DNA of 64,000 nt from Bdellovibrionales bacterium (GCA_016713885.1 JADJOF010000001.1:186001-250000); one strand, 5' to 3'. Numbered from the stretch's first letter, positions 9,817-19,323 are shown. The notes: a model not told the origin generated them from the sequence alone. A program made the numbers and translations.

Positions 9817-10760
9817 ACTTCGCCCCGAGCCCGGCGCGCAGCCGCCCAACCATCGTTCAAGGAACGAACCGTAAACAGCGAGGCCATTCCGCCGATCATG
9901 GTCGCAATAGCAACAAAGCCGACGGCCTCGAGGAGACTCAAATACCGAATCTCAGTGGCCATGCGAGCGAAAGCAAAGCTCGCTTTCATCAGCCCAACTT
10001 CCCAAATGAAGAGGCCAAGGTTAATGGCCAGCGCGATCAATGCTGCAATGAAGCCAATGATAATTCCTTCGATAAGGTAAGGACGGCGAATAGACTCGCG
10101 CGAAGCGCCGACAAGTTCGAGAATCTCAATTTCATCTCGACGTTGATTGATGGACGAGCGCACCGAGTTTCCGATAACAAACAAACTGCCCATCAGAAGA
10201 ACAAGTCCAATAACGGCGCCACCTGCCGAAACCGTTTGGAAAAACGATGAATAGCTCCGAACCCAGCTCTGTCCATAGCTGACATCCTCTACTCCATCAA
10301 GACCACCGATGGTCTTTGCCATCGCTTCCAATCGTTCAACGCTTCCGTCCTGATTGATCCCCTCTGCGAGATGCACCTTCAAACTTGCCGGAAACGGAGT
10401 CGCAAATTCAGAATCATCCAAAAGATCAGGCGCATAGCTCGCCATCTGCTCGCGAAAAAAGTTCGCCGCCTGTTTTTTTGAGATCAACTCGACATCACGT
10501 ACGTCCGGCATTGTCTTGAGCCTGGCTTGAAGAGCCGAGATGACATTGGGACTGACTTCGTCTTCAAGATACACCGACAAATGAACCTTCTCGCCCCAGG
10601 TCGCCAAGATTCGCTTCATATTCAGTGACGTGACCAACATGAATCCAATCAATGACAACGATGCCGATAGCACGACAAGCGTCGCACTGGCCGTGACCGG
10701 CTGACGTCGCCACGTGCGCAAAACCTGCTTTAGATCGCGAGTGATTATGGCGAAACCCAT
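9813..10760 (-). CDS. ftsX: Cell-division ABC transporter permease FtsX
   Basis: 315 residues with the FtsX architecture: a cytoplasmic N-terminus, first TM (ATLVVLSASLSLIGFMLV), a periplasmic extracellular-loop domain (VHLSVYLEDEVSPN through DVRDVELISKKQA), then three C-terminal TMs (AVIGLVLLMGSLFVIGNSV, GIIIGFIAALIALAINLGLF, VGFVAIATMIGGMASLF). The periplasmic loop is where FtsX contacts EnvC. It overlaps ftsE by 16 bases upstream and the EnvC start by GTGA downstream. RRDEIEILELVGASRESIRR matches the conserved coupling region of FtsX that docks on FtsE. Confidence 0.93.
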   Translation of the reverse strand: MGFAIITRDLKQVLRTWRRQPVTASATLVVLSASLSLIGFMLVTSLNMKRILATWGEKVHLSVYLEDEVSPNVISALQARLKTMPDVRDVELISKKQAANFFREQMASYAPDLLDDSEFATPFPASLKVHLAEGINQDGSVERLEAMAKTIGGLDGVEDVSYGQSWVRSYSSFFQTVSAGGAVIGLVLLMGSLFVIGNSVRSSINQRRDEIEILELVGASRESIRRPYLIEGIIIGFIAALIALAINLGLFIWEVGLMKASFAFARMATEIRYLSLLEAVGFVAIATMIGGMASLFTVRSLNDGWAAARRARGEV

Positions 10761-11431
10761 AGCCCCTCCCCCATCTGTCCCGCGTGAATCTTCAGCACAC
10801 GTTTGGCACGACTCTTCACCATCGTGTGATCGTGGGTCGCAACAAAGACCGTTGTTCCCTGCGCATTGGCTCGCTCAAATAAATTCATAATCTCGGCCGA
10901 CAGCTCAGGATCGAGATTCCCCGTCGGCTCGTCCGCTATCAGCAGCCCCGGTTTGTGAATCAACGCACGCGCGATTGCCACACGCTGCTGCTCGCCGCCC
11001 GACAGCGACTCCGGGAACTCATCCGCTTTGTGCGCCAAGCCGACGCCATCCAGTCCATCCATCACACGCCGCTGCAGCGACGAGCCGGTGTCACCTCGAA
11101 TATCCAGCGGCAAGGCCACATTCTCAAAAACGGTGCGATCGCGAAGCAACTTGAAGTCTTGAAAGACGACACCAATGCGGCGGCGAAAGTGCGGGAGCGT
11201 TGCCGCGGTCAGGTCTGATATTTGATAACCAGCAACGGACGCCACGCCTGAACTTGGCCGATCAAAGGCAGACATGAGACGAAATAACGTTGTCTTGCCG
11301 GCACCGCTGGGACCAGTGAGGAATACAAACTCGCCTTTTTGAATTTCAAGAGAAACGTCACGCAAAGCGTGGGACGCCCGTCCTTCGTTTCCACGATAGG
11401 TTTTGTAGACATGCGAAAAGATATCATTCAC
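10745..11431 (-). CDS. ftsE: Cell-division ABC ATPase FtsE
   Basis: 228 residues, the FtsE length. It has Walker A GPSGAGKTT, the Q-loop VFQDFKLL that is typical of FtsE, signature LSGGEQQRVAIARAL, Walker B LLIADEPTGNLDP and H-loop VATHD. It pairs with FtsX to control septal peptidoglycan hydrolysis through EnvC. It is the first gene of the ftsE-ftsX-envC-ctpA cluster. The gap to the upstream small gene is only 43 bases, so that gene may be co-transcribed. Confidence 0.95.
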   Translation of the reverse strand: MNDIFSHVYKTYRGNEGRASHALRDVSLEIQKGEFVFLTGPSGAGKTTLFRLMSAFDRPSSGVASVAGYQISDLTAATLPHFRRRIGVVFQDFKLLRDRTVFENVALPLDIRGDTGSSLQRRVMDGLDGVGLAHKADEFPESLSGGEQQRVAIARALIHKPGLLIADEPTGNLDPELSAEIMNLFERANAQGTTVFVATHDHTMVKSRAKRVLKIHAGQMGEGLWVSP

Positions 11432-11474
11432 TCAGAGTAGCTGTTTTCTCTGATCAATGGCTCACGCCGGACGT

Positions 11475-11765
11475 CTAGATTTGGCTCAAACTCAAAGTCC
11501 CTGACCGAAGTTCAGTCAGAATCCGCTCATGCTGCTCACGCATCGCCTGCTGCAGAGCCTCCGACATCGCGACGCGATTGCGGAGCAAAAGAAACGCATT
11601 CCGATGTCTCAGTACCTCGGAATAGGGGGTTTTAATCGAACTGATCACCGCGCCGCTGCGATAAACTCGAGTCACAAGCCATGGCTTTTCAAAGCCCCAG
11701 TCTTCGGTCTGGACATGATATTGAAGTCCAGCGAGGACGATGTCTGAGTTGAAGCCCTTTTCCAT
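11475..11765 (-). CDS. Small conserved protein of unknown function upstream of ftsE
   Basis: 96 residues, soluble, no signal peptide. It has the look of a small family I associate with Deltaproteobacteria/Bdellovibrionota: FNSDIVLAGLQYHVQTEDWG, then a P-W-L-V-T-R-V-Y-R-S-G-A-V strand and SIKTPYSEVL. The C-terminal half is a charged helix (SEALQQAMREQHERILTELR). The ATG at 11765 is the natural start. It lies 43 bases upstream of ftsE on the same strand, so a division-linked role is possible but unproven. Confidence 0.75.
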   Translation of the reverse strand: MEKGFNSDIVLAGLQYHVQTEDWGFEKPWLVTRVYRSGAVISSIKTPYSEVLRHRNAFLLLRNRVAMSEALQQAMREQHERILTELRSGTLSLSQI

Positions 11766-11831
11766 ACTCTACGAATAGTCTTCAACGTCGAGTCCGGTCA
11801 ATCCTTACCCTACTCGTTCCGATATTAATGC

Positions 11832-13862
11832 ATGCTCGAAACGGTCTTTCGGTGGAAGTACCAACGCCCACCGGTCTCGCCATTGGTATTACCTCTTGCT
11901 ATCGTGATTGCCGCGTTGGTCGGCTGTTCTGGTACGCGTTCAACCGAGCAGGCAAGCCGAAGCCCATCGGCGCCCTACTGCAGCGTGACCTCGCCAAACA
12001 AAGGCACTGAGAAAATTCGCGGAATCGCTCTTTATGAAAGCCGGCTGAATGGAAATGGCGCCGCAAGCGACTCGGGGCTTGTCTTTTCAGTAACGAGTTT
12101 TTCAACCCCGACCAATCGAATCTACTCGGTTGAAGTTAACGGTGCTCTCTATTCCGTCGAGTCATCACTCAGTGGCAACCAAGGTGTTCTTGATGTCGTC
12201 GCCAAACTCAAGACGTTAATCAATTCCGCAAGTGTCGGCCTTTACGCTTATGGAAACTCGCAACTCAACGTAACAGCGCCCGACGAGATCGATTCACCGG
12301 CAGTCGGCGCGGCGACAAACCTGACTCATACTGCGACTCATGCCTCGGCCAAGCCCGTACGCTATGCCGAGGTCGCCCTACTCAACGCCGATGGCAGCGT
12401 TGCTGCCTGCACCGAGACTTCCGATAAGGGCGAGTTTGAATTCACAGTCGAAGATCCAAACAAACCTTACGTCGTTGAAGTTCGATCTCGCGCTTACAAT
12501 GGCATGAATACGGCTTACGTTCTTGACGCTCCAATGACGGGGCAATTCCATGCTCTTCGAAAACCCGCTGCGAATCGCCCATTGATCTTGCGCGCGCGCG
12601 TTCACGGCGACCTCAAAGCGGGCGCATTTAACATTTTGGATCAGATCCTCAGAGCACAAGAGTATCTTCGCATCAGCACCGCCGACTGCGATCTGCCCAA
12701 CAGTCCGACCTTCTTCGCCGGCTGCATGCCATTTTCCACTGCACCCTTGGTCAACATCTATTGGTCGGCCGGCGTTAGCCCAGGTATCTACTATGGCTCC
12801 GATCAAGCCATTAGCTACTATCTGAATGGCCAACGCGAACTTTACATCCAAGGCGGCGACAACGGCAACGTGGTCTCCAGCGACATGGATCACTTTGACG
12901 ATGCCGTCATCCTGCACGAGTACGGTCATTTTATTGAAGATGTTTTCGGACGCCCAAATTCACCGGGCGGAACTCATGATGGCAACTCGATTATCGATCC
13001 ACGTCTCGCCTGGGGCGAGGGCTGGGCCGACTACTTTCAAGCGGCCGTCACCGGTAACCCGATTTATCGCGACACCTACGGCACCCCAGACTGTTCATCT
13101 CTCTGCGCTGGCGTCTTCTATAACACCTCGCTCGATCCCTCAGGCGCCGCCGCCAACGATGTGCCTACAGCGAATTCAAAAGCTGAAGGGAACTTTCGCG
13201 AATTTTCAATCTCACGAGTCCTCTGGGACGTGACCAAACCGGGCGGCGTTTCTCAGTTCTCCGAAGTCTGGCGACTCTTCGTTGAGCCCCAGCAGGGCAT
13301 GCGCGTTGTCGCCGATCCGTTTAAACACATCGGCTCCATTCACGAACTGCAGGGAAAACTCCCAGGAGCCACCAACTGGACCGCACTCGTCTCGAACGAA
13401 GAACAGAGCCGCGGCTCTGCCGCTTACGGAACCCCGCTTACGATGAGCAGCTCATGTGCAACAAATCCGATCACGATCACGCCCAATCGAGGACCGGGAG
13501 ACTATGGCAGTTTCGAAACTTCTGATCTCTTGCGCAGCAATGATTTTTATCGAATCGAACATAGCGGTGGCCCCCTCAACATCGAACTGAGATACACCAA
13601 AAACGCCGACAACCCGGTCGACCTGGATCTCTACATCTACCGCACACGCTATGTCTTTGGTCGAGCAAGCGACATGCTCGCAAGTTCTGCACTCGTTAAC
13701 GATTCCGGCTTGGAGCGGGCATCTACCGTACTCTCCCAAGGCACTTACCTGATCAATGTCTTTGCCGACACTTCGGTAGCGGCAAAAGCTCCGGGTGCAA
13801 ATACACAATACGTGTTACGCTTAAATGGAAGCGATCTCTGCCCGGTAACAACACCGTATTAG
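11832..13862 (+). CDS. Zinc metalloprotease lipoprotein
   Basis: 676 residues. The lipoprotein signal has lipobox ALVGC (Cys32). A first domain has beta-sandwich character and contains a carboxypeptidase-regulatory-like strand pattern (GSVAACTETSDKGEFEFTVE). The catalytic centre is HEYGH (His362, Glu363, His366), followed about 30 residues later by WGEGWADYF, which supplies a likely third zinc ligand (Glu), so this is a gluzincin-type peptidase. The C-terminal ~110 residues (FYRIEHSGGPLNIELRYT, DLDLYIYRT, STVLSQGTYLINVFAD) resemble a pre-peptidase C-terminal domain. Probably surface or periplasmic. Followed after 9 bases by another exported protein, likely co-transcribed. Confidence 0.85.
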   Translation: MLETVFRWKYQRPPVSPLVLPLAIVIAALVGCSGTRSTEQASRSPSAPYCSVTSPNKGTEKIRGIALYESRLNGNGAASDSGLVFSVTSFSTPTNRIYSVEVNGALYSVESSLSGNQGVLDVVAKLKTLINSASVGLYAYGNSQLNVTAPDEIDSPAVGAATNLTHTATHASAKPVRYAEVALLNADGSVAACTETSDKGEFEFTVEDPNKPYVVEVRSRAYNGMNTAYVLDAPMTGQFHALRKPAANRPLILRARVHGDLKAGAFNILDQILRAQEYLRISTADCDLPNSPTFFAGCMPFSTAPLVNIYWSAGVSPGIYYGSDQAISYYLNGQRELYIQGGDNGNVVSSDMDHFDDAVILHEYGHFIEDVFGRPNSPGGTHDGNSIIDPRLAWGEGWADYFQAAVTGNPIYRDTYGTPDCSSLCAGVFYNTSLDPSGAAANDVPTANSKAEGNFREFSISRVLWDVTKPGGVSQFSEVWRLFVEPQQGMRVVADPFKHIGSIHELQGKLPGATNWTALVSNEEQSRGSAAYGTPLTMSSSCATNPITITPNRGPGDYGSFETSDLLRSNDFYRIEHSGGPLNIELRYTKNADNPVDLDLYIYRTRYVFGRASDMLASSALVNDSGLERASTVLSQGTYLINVFADTSVAAKAPGANTQYVLRLNGSDLCPVTTPY

Positions 13863-13871
13863 GAGTCTCCG

Positions 13872-14432
13872 GTGAAGCATAGCCCACAGGCCCGCATACT
13901 CGTTTCGACCTTAACGGCCGCCATCACGATGGTGGTCGCGTGGTCCATTATGCATGCTCCTATACGAAATCCAGCAAGTGCCGACGCTGCCACGTCTGCC
14001 TCGTCTCAATCAAAACCGACACCTCGCTCAACACCTACGGTCCGCAAACCTTCCACCAGCGTTAGTGTTTCCATCGAGCAGATTGAACAGACTCTTCCAA
14101 CACTCGGTCTCCGCGGACAGATTCGAGCCGATCACGCATTGTCCGGATACCAATTTGCCTGGATTGTTTCTGATGGCGATAAAATCGTCGACGGTGTAGC
14201 TGCGGGATCTGTCCCGGCGATGAACGCAGGCGACACCCTCGATATCAAAGTTCAAGTGGCTCCAGCCCCTCACTCAAAGAATCCGGTCGTCTTGCATGTC
14301 TATCAGTTGATTAACGGCGAACCACGAGGCGTCATTGCTCAGTGGGATTTCCCCACCAACCGGTCCGCAGAACAAGGCGCCGCCGGCAACGGCGAAAAAG
14401 CGGCGCAACTTCCCGACGGATTAGTACAATAA
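13872..14432 (+). CDS. Exported protein of unknown function, downstream of the metalloprotease
   Basis: 186 residues from a GTG start with AGGAG upstream. The N-terminus has a single hydrophobic segment (ILVSTLTAAITMVVAWSIM) that is either a signal peptide or an anchor, followed by a low-complexity Ser/Thr/Pro linker. The globular part (LRGQIRADHALSGYQFAWIV to VVLHVYQLINGEPRG) looks like an Ig-like beta sandwich. The C-terminal tail is Gly/Ala-rich. Only 9 bases separate it from the metalloprotease gene, so it may be an accessory or inhibitor of that enzyme; this is inference from position alone. Confidence 0.7.
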   Translation: MKHSPQARILVSTLTAAITMVVAWSIMHAPIRNPASADAATSASSQSKPTPRSTPTVRKPSTSVSVSIEQIEQTLPTLGLRGQIRADHALSGYQFAWIVSDGDKIVDGVAAGSVPAMNAGDTLDIKVQVAPAPHSKNPVVLHVYQLINGEPRGVIAQWDFPTNRSAEQGAAGNGEKAAQLPDGLVQ

Positions 14433-14440
14433 CAAAAATA

Positions 14441-14824
14441 TCATGGCGATGAGCGCGAAGAGTGCGCCGCCTCATAAGCTCGAATGAAATGAACAATTTC
14501 AGCACGCGGTACTGGCTTCTCCATAAAGCCAACGTAATTTAAACTCTTCTCCAGATCAGCATGATTGGGGCCGGCAAAACCAGAAATAAAAAGAATCGGA
14601 ATCGACGGTAGCCCAAGATCCGTCAACCCCTTGTCAAACTCGAATCCATCGCAAACTGGCATTCGAACGTCGCAGACAATAAAGTCAGGTCGCGATATTC
14701 CAATTCTCTCTAGTGCGACACGACCATTTTCAGCGGTCTCAACAAAACCTTCACGACCAAGAATACGAGTCATCAACGCCAGAATGTCTTCATCATCATC
14801 AATAACGAGAATTCTAAATGACAC
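14441..14824 (-). CDS. Single-domain response regulator
   Basis: 127 residues from a GTG at 14824 that follows GGAGGAATA. It is a bare receiver domain: acidic cluster DDDED at residues 9-13, phospho-acceptor Asp52 in FIVCDVRMP, a conserved Ser in LFISGF, and Lys in MEKPV. There is no output domain, so it signals by protein contact, CheY/SpoIIAA-style, or feeds a relay. It lies 19 bases downstream of the histidine kinase gene on the same strand and is evidently its partner. Longer upstream codons in the same frame overlap the kinase and are not used. Confidence 0.88.
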   Translation of the reverse strand: MSFRILVIDDDEDILALMTRILGREGFVETAENGRVALERIGISRPDFIVCDVRMPVCDGFEFDKGLTDLGLPSIPILFISGFAGPNHADLEKSLNYVGFMEKPVPRAEIVHFIRAYEAAHSSRSSP

Positions 14825-14843
14825 TATTCCTCCGATGAATCCA

Positions 14844-16222
14844 CTACCCCTTTGCCTTCGGCAGTTCGAGAACAAACCGTGTACGCGCGGACAAACGATC
14901 CAAATAGAGAGCGCCGCGATGATACTCTGCGACCGATCGGGATACACTCAGTCCCAACCCCTTGCCCTCTCCGACCTTCTTTGTCGTAAAAAACGGCTCC
15001 ATCAATTTCGGGACAATATCATCACTGATCTTGCCACTATCAACAATAGAGACCTCAAAATACCGTCGCGCTCACGTACGCCGACAAAAACTTCTCGAAC
15101 CTCCAGCTTTGATGCGGCGTCGATCGCGTTATCAAGAAGATCGACAATAACCTGAAAAATCTCTCCCGAACTCCCCTCAATAAGCATCGTTTCGGACGGC
15201 ACACTCATATCTAAGCTGATGCCCGATCGTGTCGCAGAATCGATAACAAATCCGACCGCATTGCTGACCACAGCGAGAAGATCAAATGTCTCGGTTGAAA
15301 CGTTCCGCTGATCGCGAGCCAAACGCCTCAATGACGATGTCACCTTTGAAATCTTGTGAACCATCTCCTGAATCTTCTTTGTTCCACGGAGCACTTCATT
15401 CGTCGTCAGCAAATTTTCTTGAGAAAGATTCGCCAGCTCCTCGGCCTGTAGTTCAATTACCTGCAGCGGCGTATTGAGCTCGTGGGCGACTCCCCCGGCC
15501 ATCCTGCCGTAACCCGCCATTTTATTGGCTTCCCAGATTTTCTTTTCAACCATCGTAAGCTGATGGGCTTTCTGGCGAACTTCATCCTCGAGTTCTTCGT
15601 TACGCCGCTGAAGCATCGCCTCGTTCGCCATCATCGGCGTGAGCGTGGCAAGGAGGCTGATAAAAACCAGAGCCAGCGACAGACCATAGACAAACAACTC
15701 AGGACGCAAACGAAAGACACCCCAATCCAAATAGTGGATTGAGAGGAGAACGGCGACCACGACGAAAGCTTTTTGAACAGTCGTCAATGGTCGGACTTTA
15801 TGCCTCAACACATGATAAAGATGCGCGGGCAGTGGATAGGAACAGCCCACCAAGATCGGAAAGGAAAAAACAGAGAAGGGCATTTCCACCTGAAAAAGAA
15901 TCCAGCTGCAGAGGGCACCGACAAGAAAAACGACGACAATCGGTCATGCCGGTATTTTCAACTGATGCAACTGTCCAAAAAAGGCACCTAAAAAATACTG
16001 CGAAACAAATGTTCCGCCAGCCGCGACAAACAAAACAAGAGTCGACTCAGAGCCGACAGATCGGTTGATAAACGCCGAAGTCGCCACACCAACCCAAAAC
16101 AACAAGAGTGTTCTCTGAGCGAGGGTCCGATCAATAGCGTAGAGAGTCCCAGCAACAAGAACACTGAGAACCAAGATGCCAAAGTAAACATTCAGCAGAA
16201 TTTGAACCATTATCTCTGTCAC
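14844..16222 (-). pseudogene. Membrane histidine kinase, interrupted by an in-frame TGA and a frameshift
   Basis: Reconstructed ~460-residue kinase: N-terminal membrane region of about six TMs, a coiled linker (LQRRNEELEDEVRQKAHQLT), a HisKA segment with phospho-acceptor GGVAHELNTPLQ, N-box DNAIDAASK, and a C-terminal ATP lid VGEGKGLGLSVSRSVAEYH. Two lesions: (1) a TGA at 15946-15944 splits the membrane region, but both sides stay in the same frame and read as continuous TMs (FFGQLHQLKIPA stop PIVVVFLVG); (2) at the CC pair 15063-15064 one base appears to be missing, moving the catalytic C-terminus out of frame. The start is GTG 16222 or ATG 16210. Either sequencing errors or a genuinely decaying kinase; its response regulator is intact. 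Confidence 0.75.
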
Positions 16223-16292
16223 TCCGCGGCCCTCCTTCGAGGCTGACGCTCATCTAGTGGCGGAGATGCGTCAACCCGCTTGGTGGTTCAAA

Positions 16293-16856
16293 CTAAACCG
16301 GAACAACCTGGATCTCTGGATCAAATTTTTCCTGGAGAATCCCTTGAATCGCATCAAGGGTGGCACCGATTGAACTCGGACATGTTCCACAGGCCCCTTG
16401 GTAGCGAACATCCAGGCGGTGGTTTTCGTATTTCACAATTTCGATATCTCCACCGTCGCCCTGGAGATACATGCGCACTGTTTCATCGAGAATCGTCTCG
16501 ATAGTCTGCAGATCCGGAGGCAGATTCGACCTATCGATCTGCTTTTTCTCTTCCTCAACAAGAAAATCAGGATTGTGAGTCGGCATACGCGTCTGCAAAA
16601 CAGCCTGAACCTCGAGCTGGAGGGTGTCGACATCAGCATCGTCGGCATAGGTGACCGTGACAACATTCTCAAAAAAATGAAGCTGACGAACCCCTTCAAT
16701 TAAAAACAGATCTTCGGCCAAGCGAAGCCCCATCGCCTCCGATGGACGCGTGAAAGTCGCCTTTCCCGTCGCCTTAACTGGCTTATTGACCACAAATTTC
16801 AGCGCGTTGGGGTTTGGTGTCGGTTGAATGCGAATCAAAATCATATCTGGTGTCAT
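16293..16856 (-). CDS. Nfu-type iron-sulphur carrier
   Basis: 187 residues in two parts. The N-terminal Nfu_N domain contains IQPTPNPNALKFVVN and a region around AEDLFLIEGVRQLHFFENVV. The C-terminal NifU-like domain contains YLQGDGGDIEIV and the CxxC metal site GACGTCPSS. Such proteins receive Fe-S clusters from the SUF scaffold and deliver them to target enzymes. It overlaps the sufS stop by four bases (ATGA, 16853-16856) and is the last gene of the suf operon. Called Nfu rather than SufU/IscU because of the N-terminal domain. Confidence 0.92.
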   Translation of the reverse strand: MTPDMILIRIQPTPNPNALKFVVNKPVKATGKATFTRPSEAMGLRLAEDLFLIEGVRQLHFFENVVTVTYADDADVDTLQLEVQAVLQTRMPTHNPDFLVEEEKKQIDRSNLPPDLQTIETILDETVRMYLQGDGGDIEIVKYENHRLDVRYQGACGTCPSSIGATLDAIQGILQEKFDPEIQVVPV

Positions 16857-18055
16857 GACAGGAGTTCCCGTGCCTTCAAAAGGCCTGCGATGAGCCTTTC
16901 GGCATCATCTCTGTTGTTGTAAATCGAAAACGAAGCTCGAATGGTAGCTGGCACACCGAGTTTGTGCATCAGCGGCTGACAGCAATGATGGCCAGTGCGC
17001 ACGGCGATTCCCTGTTGATCAAGAATCGAACCGACATCGGTAGCATGGACGCCCTTCATATTAAATGAAATGAGGGCCGATCCTTCCGCCGCACCGTAAA
17101 GATCGAAGCCACCCAGCACAGAGAGTTGGGCTCGAACGGAATCAGCCAACGTCTTTGCTTTTGTATAACGCTCATTCTCTGGCAGAGCCCCATACCATTT
17201 CAAAGCAACTCCCAACGCCAATGCGTCGCCGACATTCGGCGTTCCGGCCTCAAACTTCTGCGGCGCAAGGGCCCACGTTGTCTTTTGAAATGAAACTTGA
17301 TCGATCATGCTGCCGCCGCCCTGATACGGAGCAAGCACTTCCAAACGTGATTTTTTGCCATAGAGCGCGCCAATACCAAAAGGAGCAAAAATCTTGTGGC
17401 CAGAAAACGCCACGAAATCAACATCCCACTCAACGACATTGATCGGACCGGACGTCACCGCCTGTGCGGCGTCGACGACCACAATAGCCCCAATCGGCTT
17501 TGCCATCGCCGCCACGAGACGCGGATCGATCGTAGTTCCTAAAACATTGGAACATACCGAAAATGAAATCACTTTTGTTCGCGAGTTTAAAAGCGATTGC
17601 ATGTGCTTAAGATCGATCACTCCACCTTCTGTGATCCGCGCGACGCGAATCACGGCCCCCACACGCTCCGCCAAAAGTTGCCACGGAACGATATTGGAAT
17701 GGTGCTCAAGTTCCGTCAGAACAATTTCATCTCCGGCGCTCAGTTGCGACGCGAGTGAAGAGGCCACGAGGTTCAACGACTCAGTCGTTCCTCGCGTGAA
17801 CACGACTTCTGAAGGATCGGCGGCGCCAAGAAAGGTCGCGACCTCTGCGCGGGCGGCTTCATACTGGATCGTCCCGTTCTCTGCCAGCCAATGAGCGCCA
17901 CGGTGCACATTGGCGACGTCTTTCGAGTAATATCGAGTCAACTCATCAATGACGATCTGTGGCTTGAGTGCGGTCGCCGCACTATCAAGGTAGACCAGTG
18001 GACGACCGCGAACCTGAATATCGAGCTGAGGAAACTGGCTGCGAACATCCATCAT
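16853..18055 (-). CDS. sufS: Cysteine desulfurase SufS
   Basis: About 400 residues, class V PLP-dependent aminotransferase fold that extracts sulphur from cysteine. PLP lysine in FSGHKIFAPFGIG; active-site cysteine in RTGHHCCQPL, the group II (SufS) form; substrate region TELEHHSNIVPWQ. I chose the ATG at 18055 because it overlaps the sufD stop (ATGA); an in-frame TTG at 18067 is possible. Sulphur acceptor SufE/SufU is not visible in this cluster; the Nfu-like gene follows directly. Confidence 0.95.
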   Translation of the reverse strand: MMDVRSQFPQLDIQVRGRPLVYLDSAATALKPQIVIDELTRYYSKDVANVHRGAHWLAENGTIQYEAARAEVATFLGAADPSEVVFTRGTTESLNLVASSLASQLSAGDEIVLTELEHHSNIVPWQLLAERVGAVIRVARITEGGVIDLKHMQSLLNSRTKVISFSVCSNVLGTTIDPRLVAAMAKPIGAIVVVDAAQAVTSGPINVVEWDVDFVAFSGHKIFAPFGIGALYGKKSRLEVLAPYQGGGSMIDQVSFQKTTWALAPQKFEAGTPNVGDALALGVALKWYGALPENERYTKAKTLADSVRAQLSVLGGFDLYGAAEGSALISFNMKGVHATDVGSILDQQGIAVRTGHHCCQPLMHKLGVPATIRASFSIYNNRDDAERLIAGLLKARELLS

Positions 18056-19323
18056 GCCATCTCCCAACTCAAACCAGTCAGCTTTGCCGACAAGAACTCT
18101 TGCCCCTGACGGCGCAACTCTGGCGAGACAACTCGCTCAAGCACATCCAAAGCAAAACCACGAGAGAGAAGATCCACGGCAAGGCCCTCGCTCAAACCAC
18201 GGGAACGCAAGTAGAAGACATGCTCCGGATCAAGACGACCAATGGTTGCACCATGGGCTGCCTTGACGTCATCGTTATCGATTCTCAATTCTGGCTTTGT
18301 ATCGATCTCAGCCTTACGCGAAAGCATCAGATTCTTATTGATCTGACTCGAATTCGAACCACTTGCATCACGCACGATCTCAACACGTCCGTTGAAAACC
18401 CCGCGCGATTCTTCGCTTAAAATACCCTTATAGATCTGCCGACTGACTGTTGGGCCGACGCAATGACGAATTGCCGTGTGATGATCCAGCGTCTGTTGGC
18501 CTCGAGCCACATAAACGCCGTCCAGATGCGCCTCGGCACCTTCGGCGATCAACTCCACAAGAAGATCCTCACGACCAACACGGGCTCCAGTTGAAACTTG
18601 AACCAAGCGACAGTGCGCATCGCGCGCCACGTTTACTGATGGAGCCGTCAAAACAACTGAGCTCGCATCACCGTCTTGAATCCGCATATATTCACAGTGT
18701 GCATTTTTGCCCAAAGCAAGGGTGGTCTCGACAATCAGCGCATCGCATCCGGCGCCATAACGCTCAATCAAATCAGCTTTGCATTGCGACGGAAGATCAA
18801 TCAGCAGCATACCGTGTGCGAGCACACCAGCGCACGCCTTCCAGCTCACCTCAATCACATCCGAGACCTGCGCGCCGCTATCAATCCACAAAACCCAAGG
18901 GTCGCTTGTCAGCGCACGATTCAAAATCTTAAATGTCGCCGCATCTCCGTCGGCGAAAGAGCGATCCATCACATGACGGGCCATGAGCTCACGGCCCCAC
19001 GCCTCACCTCGCCCGGCAACGGCTTCTGAAAGACGACAGAAGTTTACATGAGGAATCTCCCGCGCAAGTACCGGCCTAGCCTCTGCGCCAACAACCTTCT
19101 TCTCGTGCAATGGCACAAGGCTCACGTACTGCCACTCTTCCGTCCGACCCGTCGGAATGGATTTCTCTAAGAGAACAGCCGCTGCTCGTTGCTGATACGG
19201 CTCCCATAGCGCACAAACAGCGGGCTCCGCATTCGCAAGGGCCAAGCGCGCACTGACAACGAAGGGCGTCTCAACCGATTTCGGAAAAAATCCCGCCAAA
19301 GGAGCACTAGAGGAGCCAGTCAT
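18052..19323 (-). CDS. sufD: Fe-S cluster assembly protein SufD
   Basis: 423 residues, beta-helix subunit of the SufBC2D scaffold. The C-terminal region carries the SufBD signature (SNSSQINKNLMLSRKAEIDT, then KPELRIDNDDVKAAHGATIG and FYLRSRGLSE). It overlaps sufC upstream by 17 bases and is coupled to sufS downstream by ATGA. The N-terminal helical part (SVETPFVVSARLALANAEPA) is more divergent, as is usual in SufD. Confidence 0.94.
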   Translation of the reverse strand: MTGSSSAPLAGFFPKSVETPFVVSARLALANAEPAVCALWEPYQQRAAAVLLEKSIPTGRTEEWQYVSLVPLHEKKVVGAEARPVLAREIPHVNFCRLSEAVAGRGEAWGRELMARHVMDRSFADGDAATFKILNRALTSDPWVLWIDSGAQVSDVIEVSWKACAGVLAHGMLLIDLPSQCKADLIERYGAGCDALIVETTLALGKNAHCEYMRIQDGDASSVVLTAPSVNVARDAHCRLVQVSTGARVGREDLLVELIAEGAEAHLDGVYVARGQQTLDHHTAIRHCVGPTVSRQIYKGILSEESRGVFNGRVEIVRDASGSNSSQINKNLMLSRKAEIDTKPELRIDNDDVKAAHGATIGRLDPEHVFYLRSRGLSEGLAVDLLSRGFALDVLERVVSPELRRQGQEFLSAKLTGLSWEMA

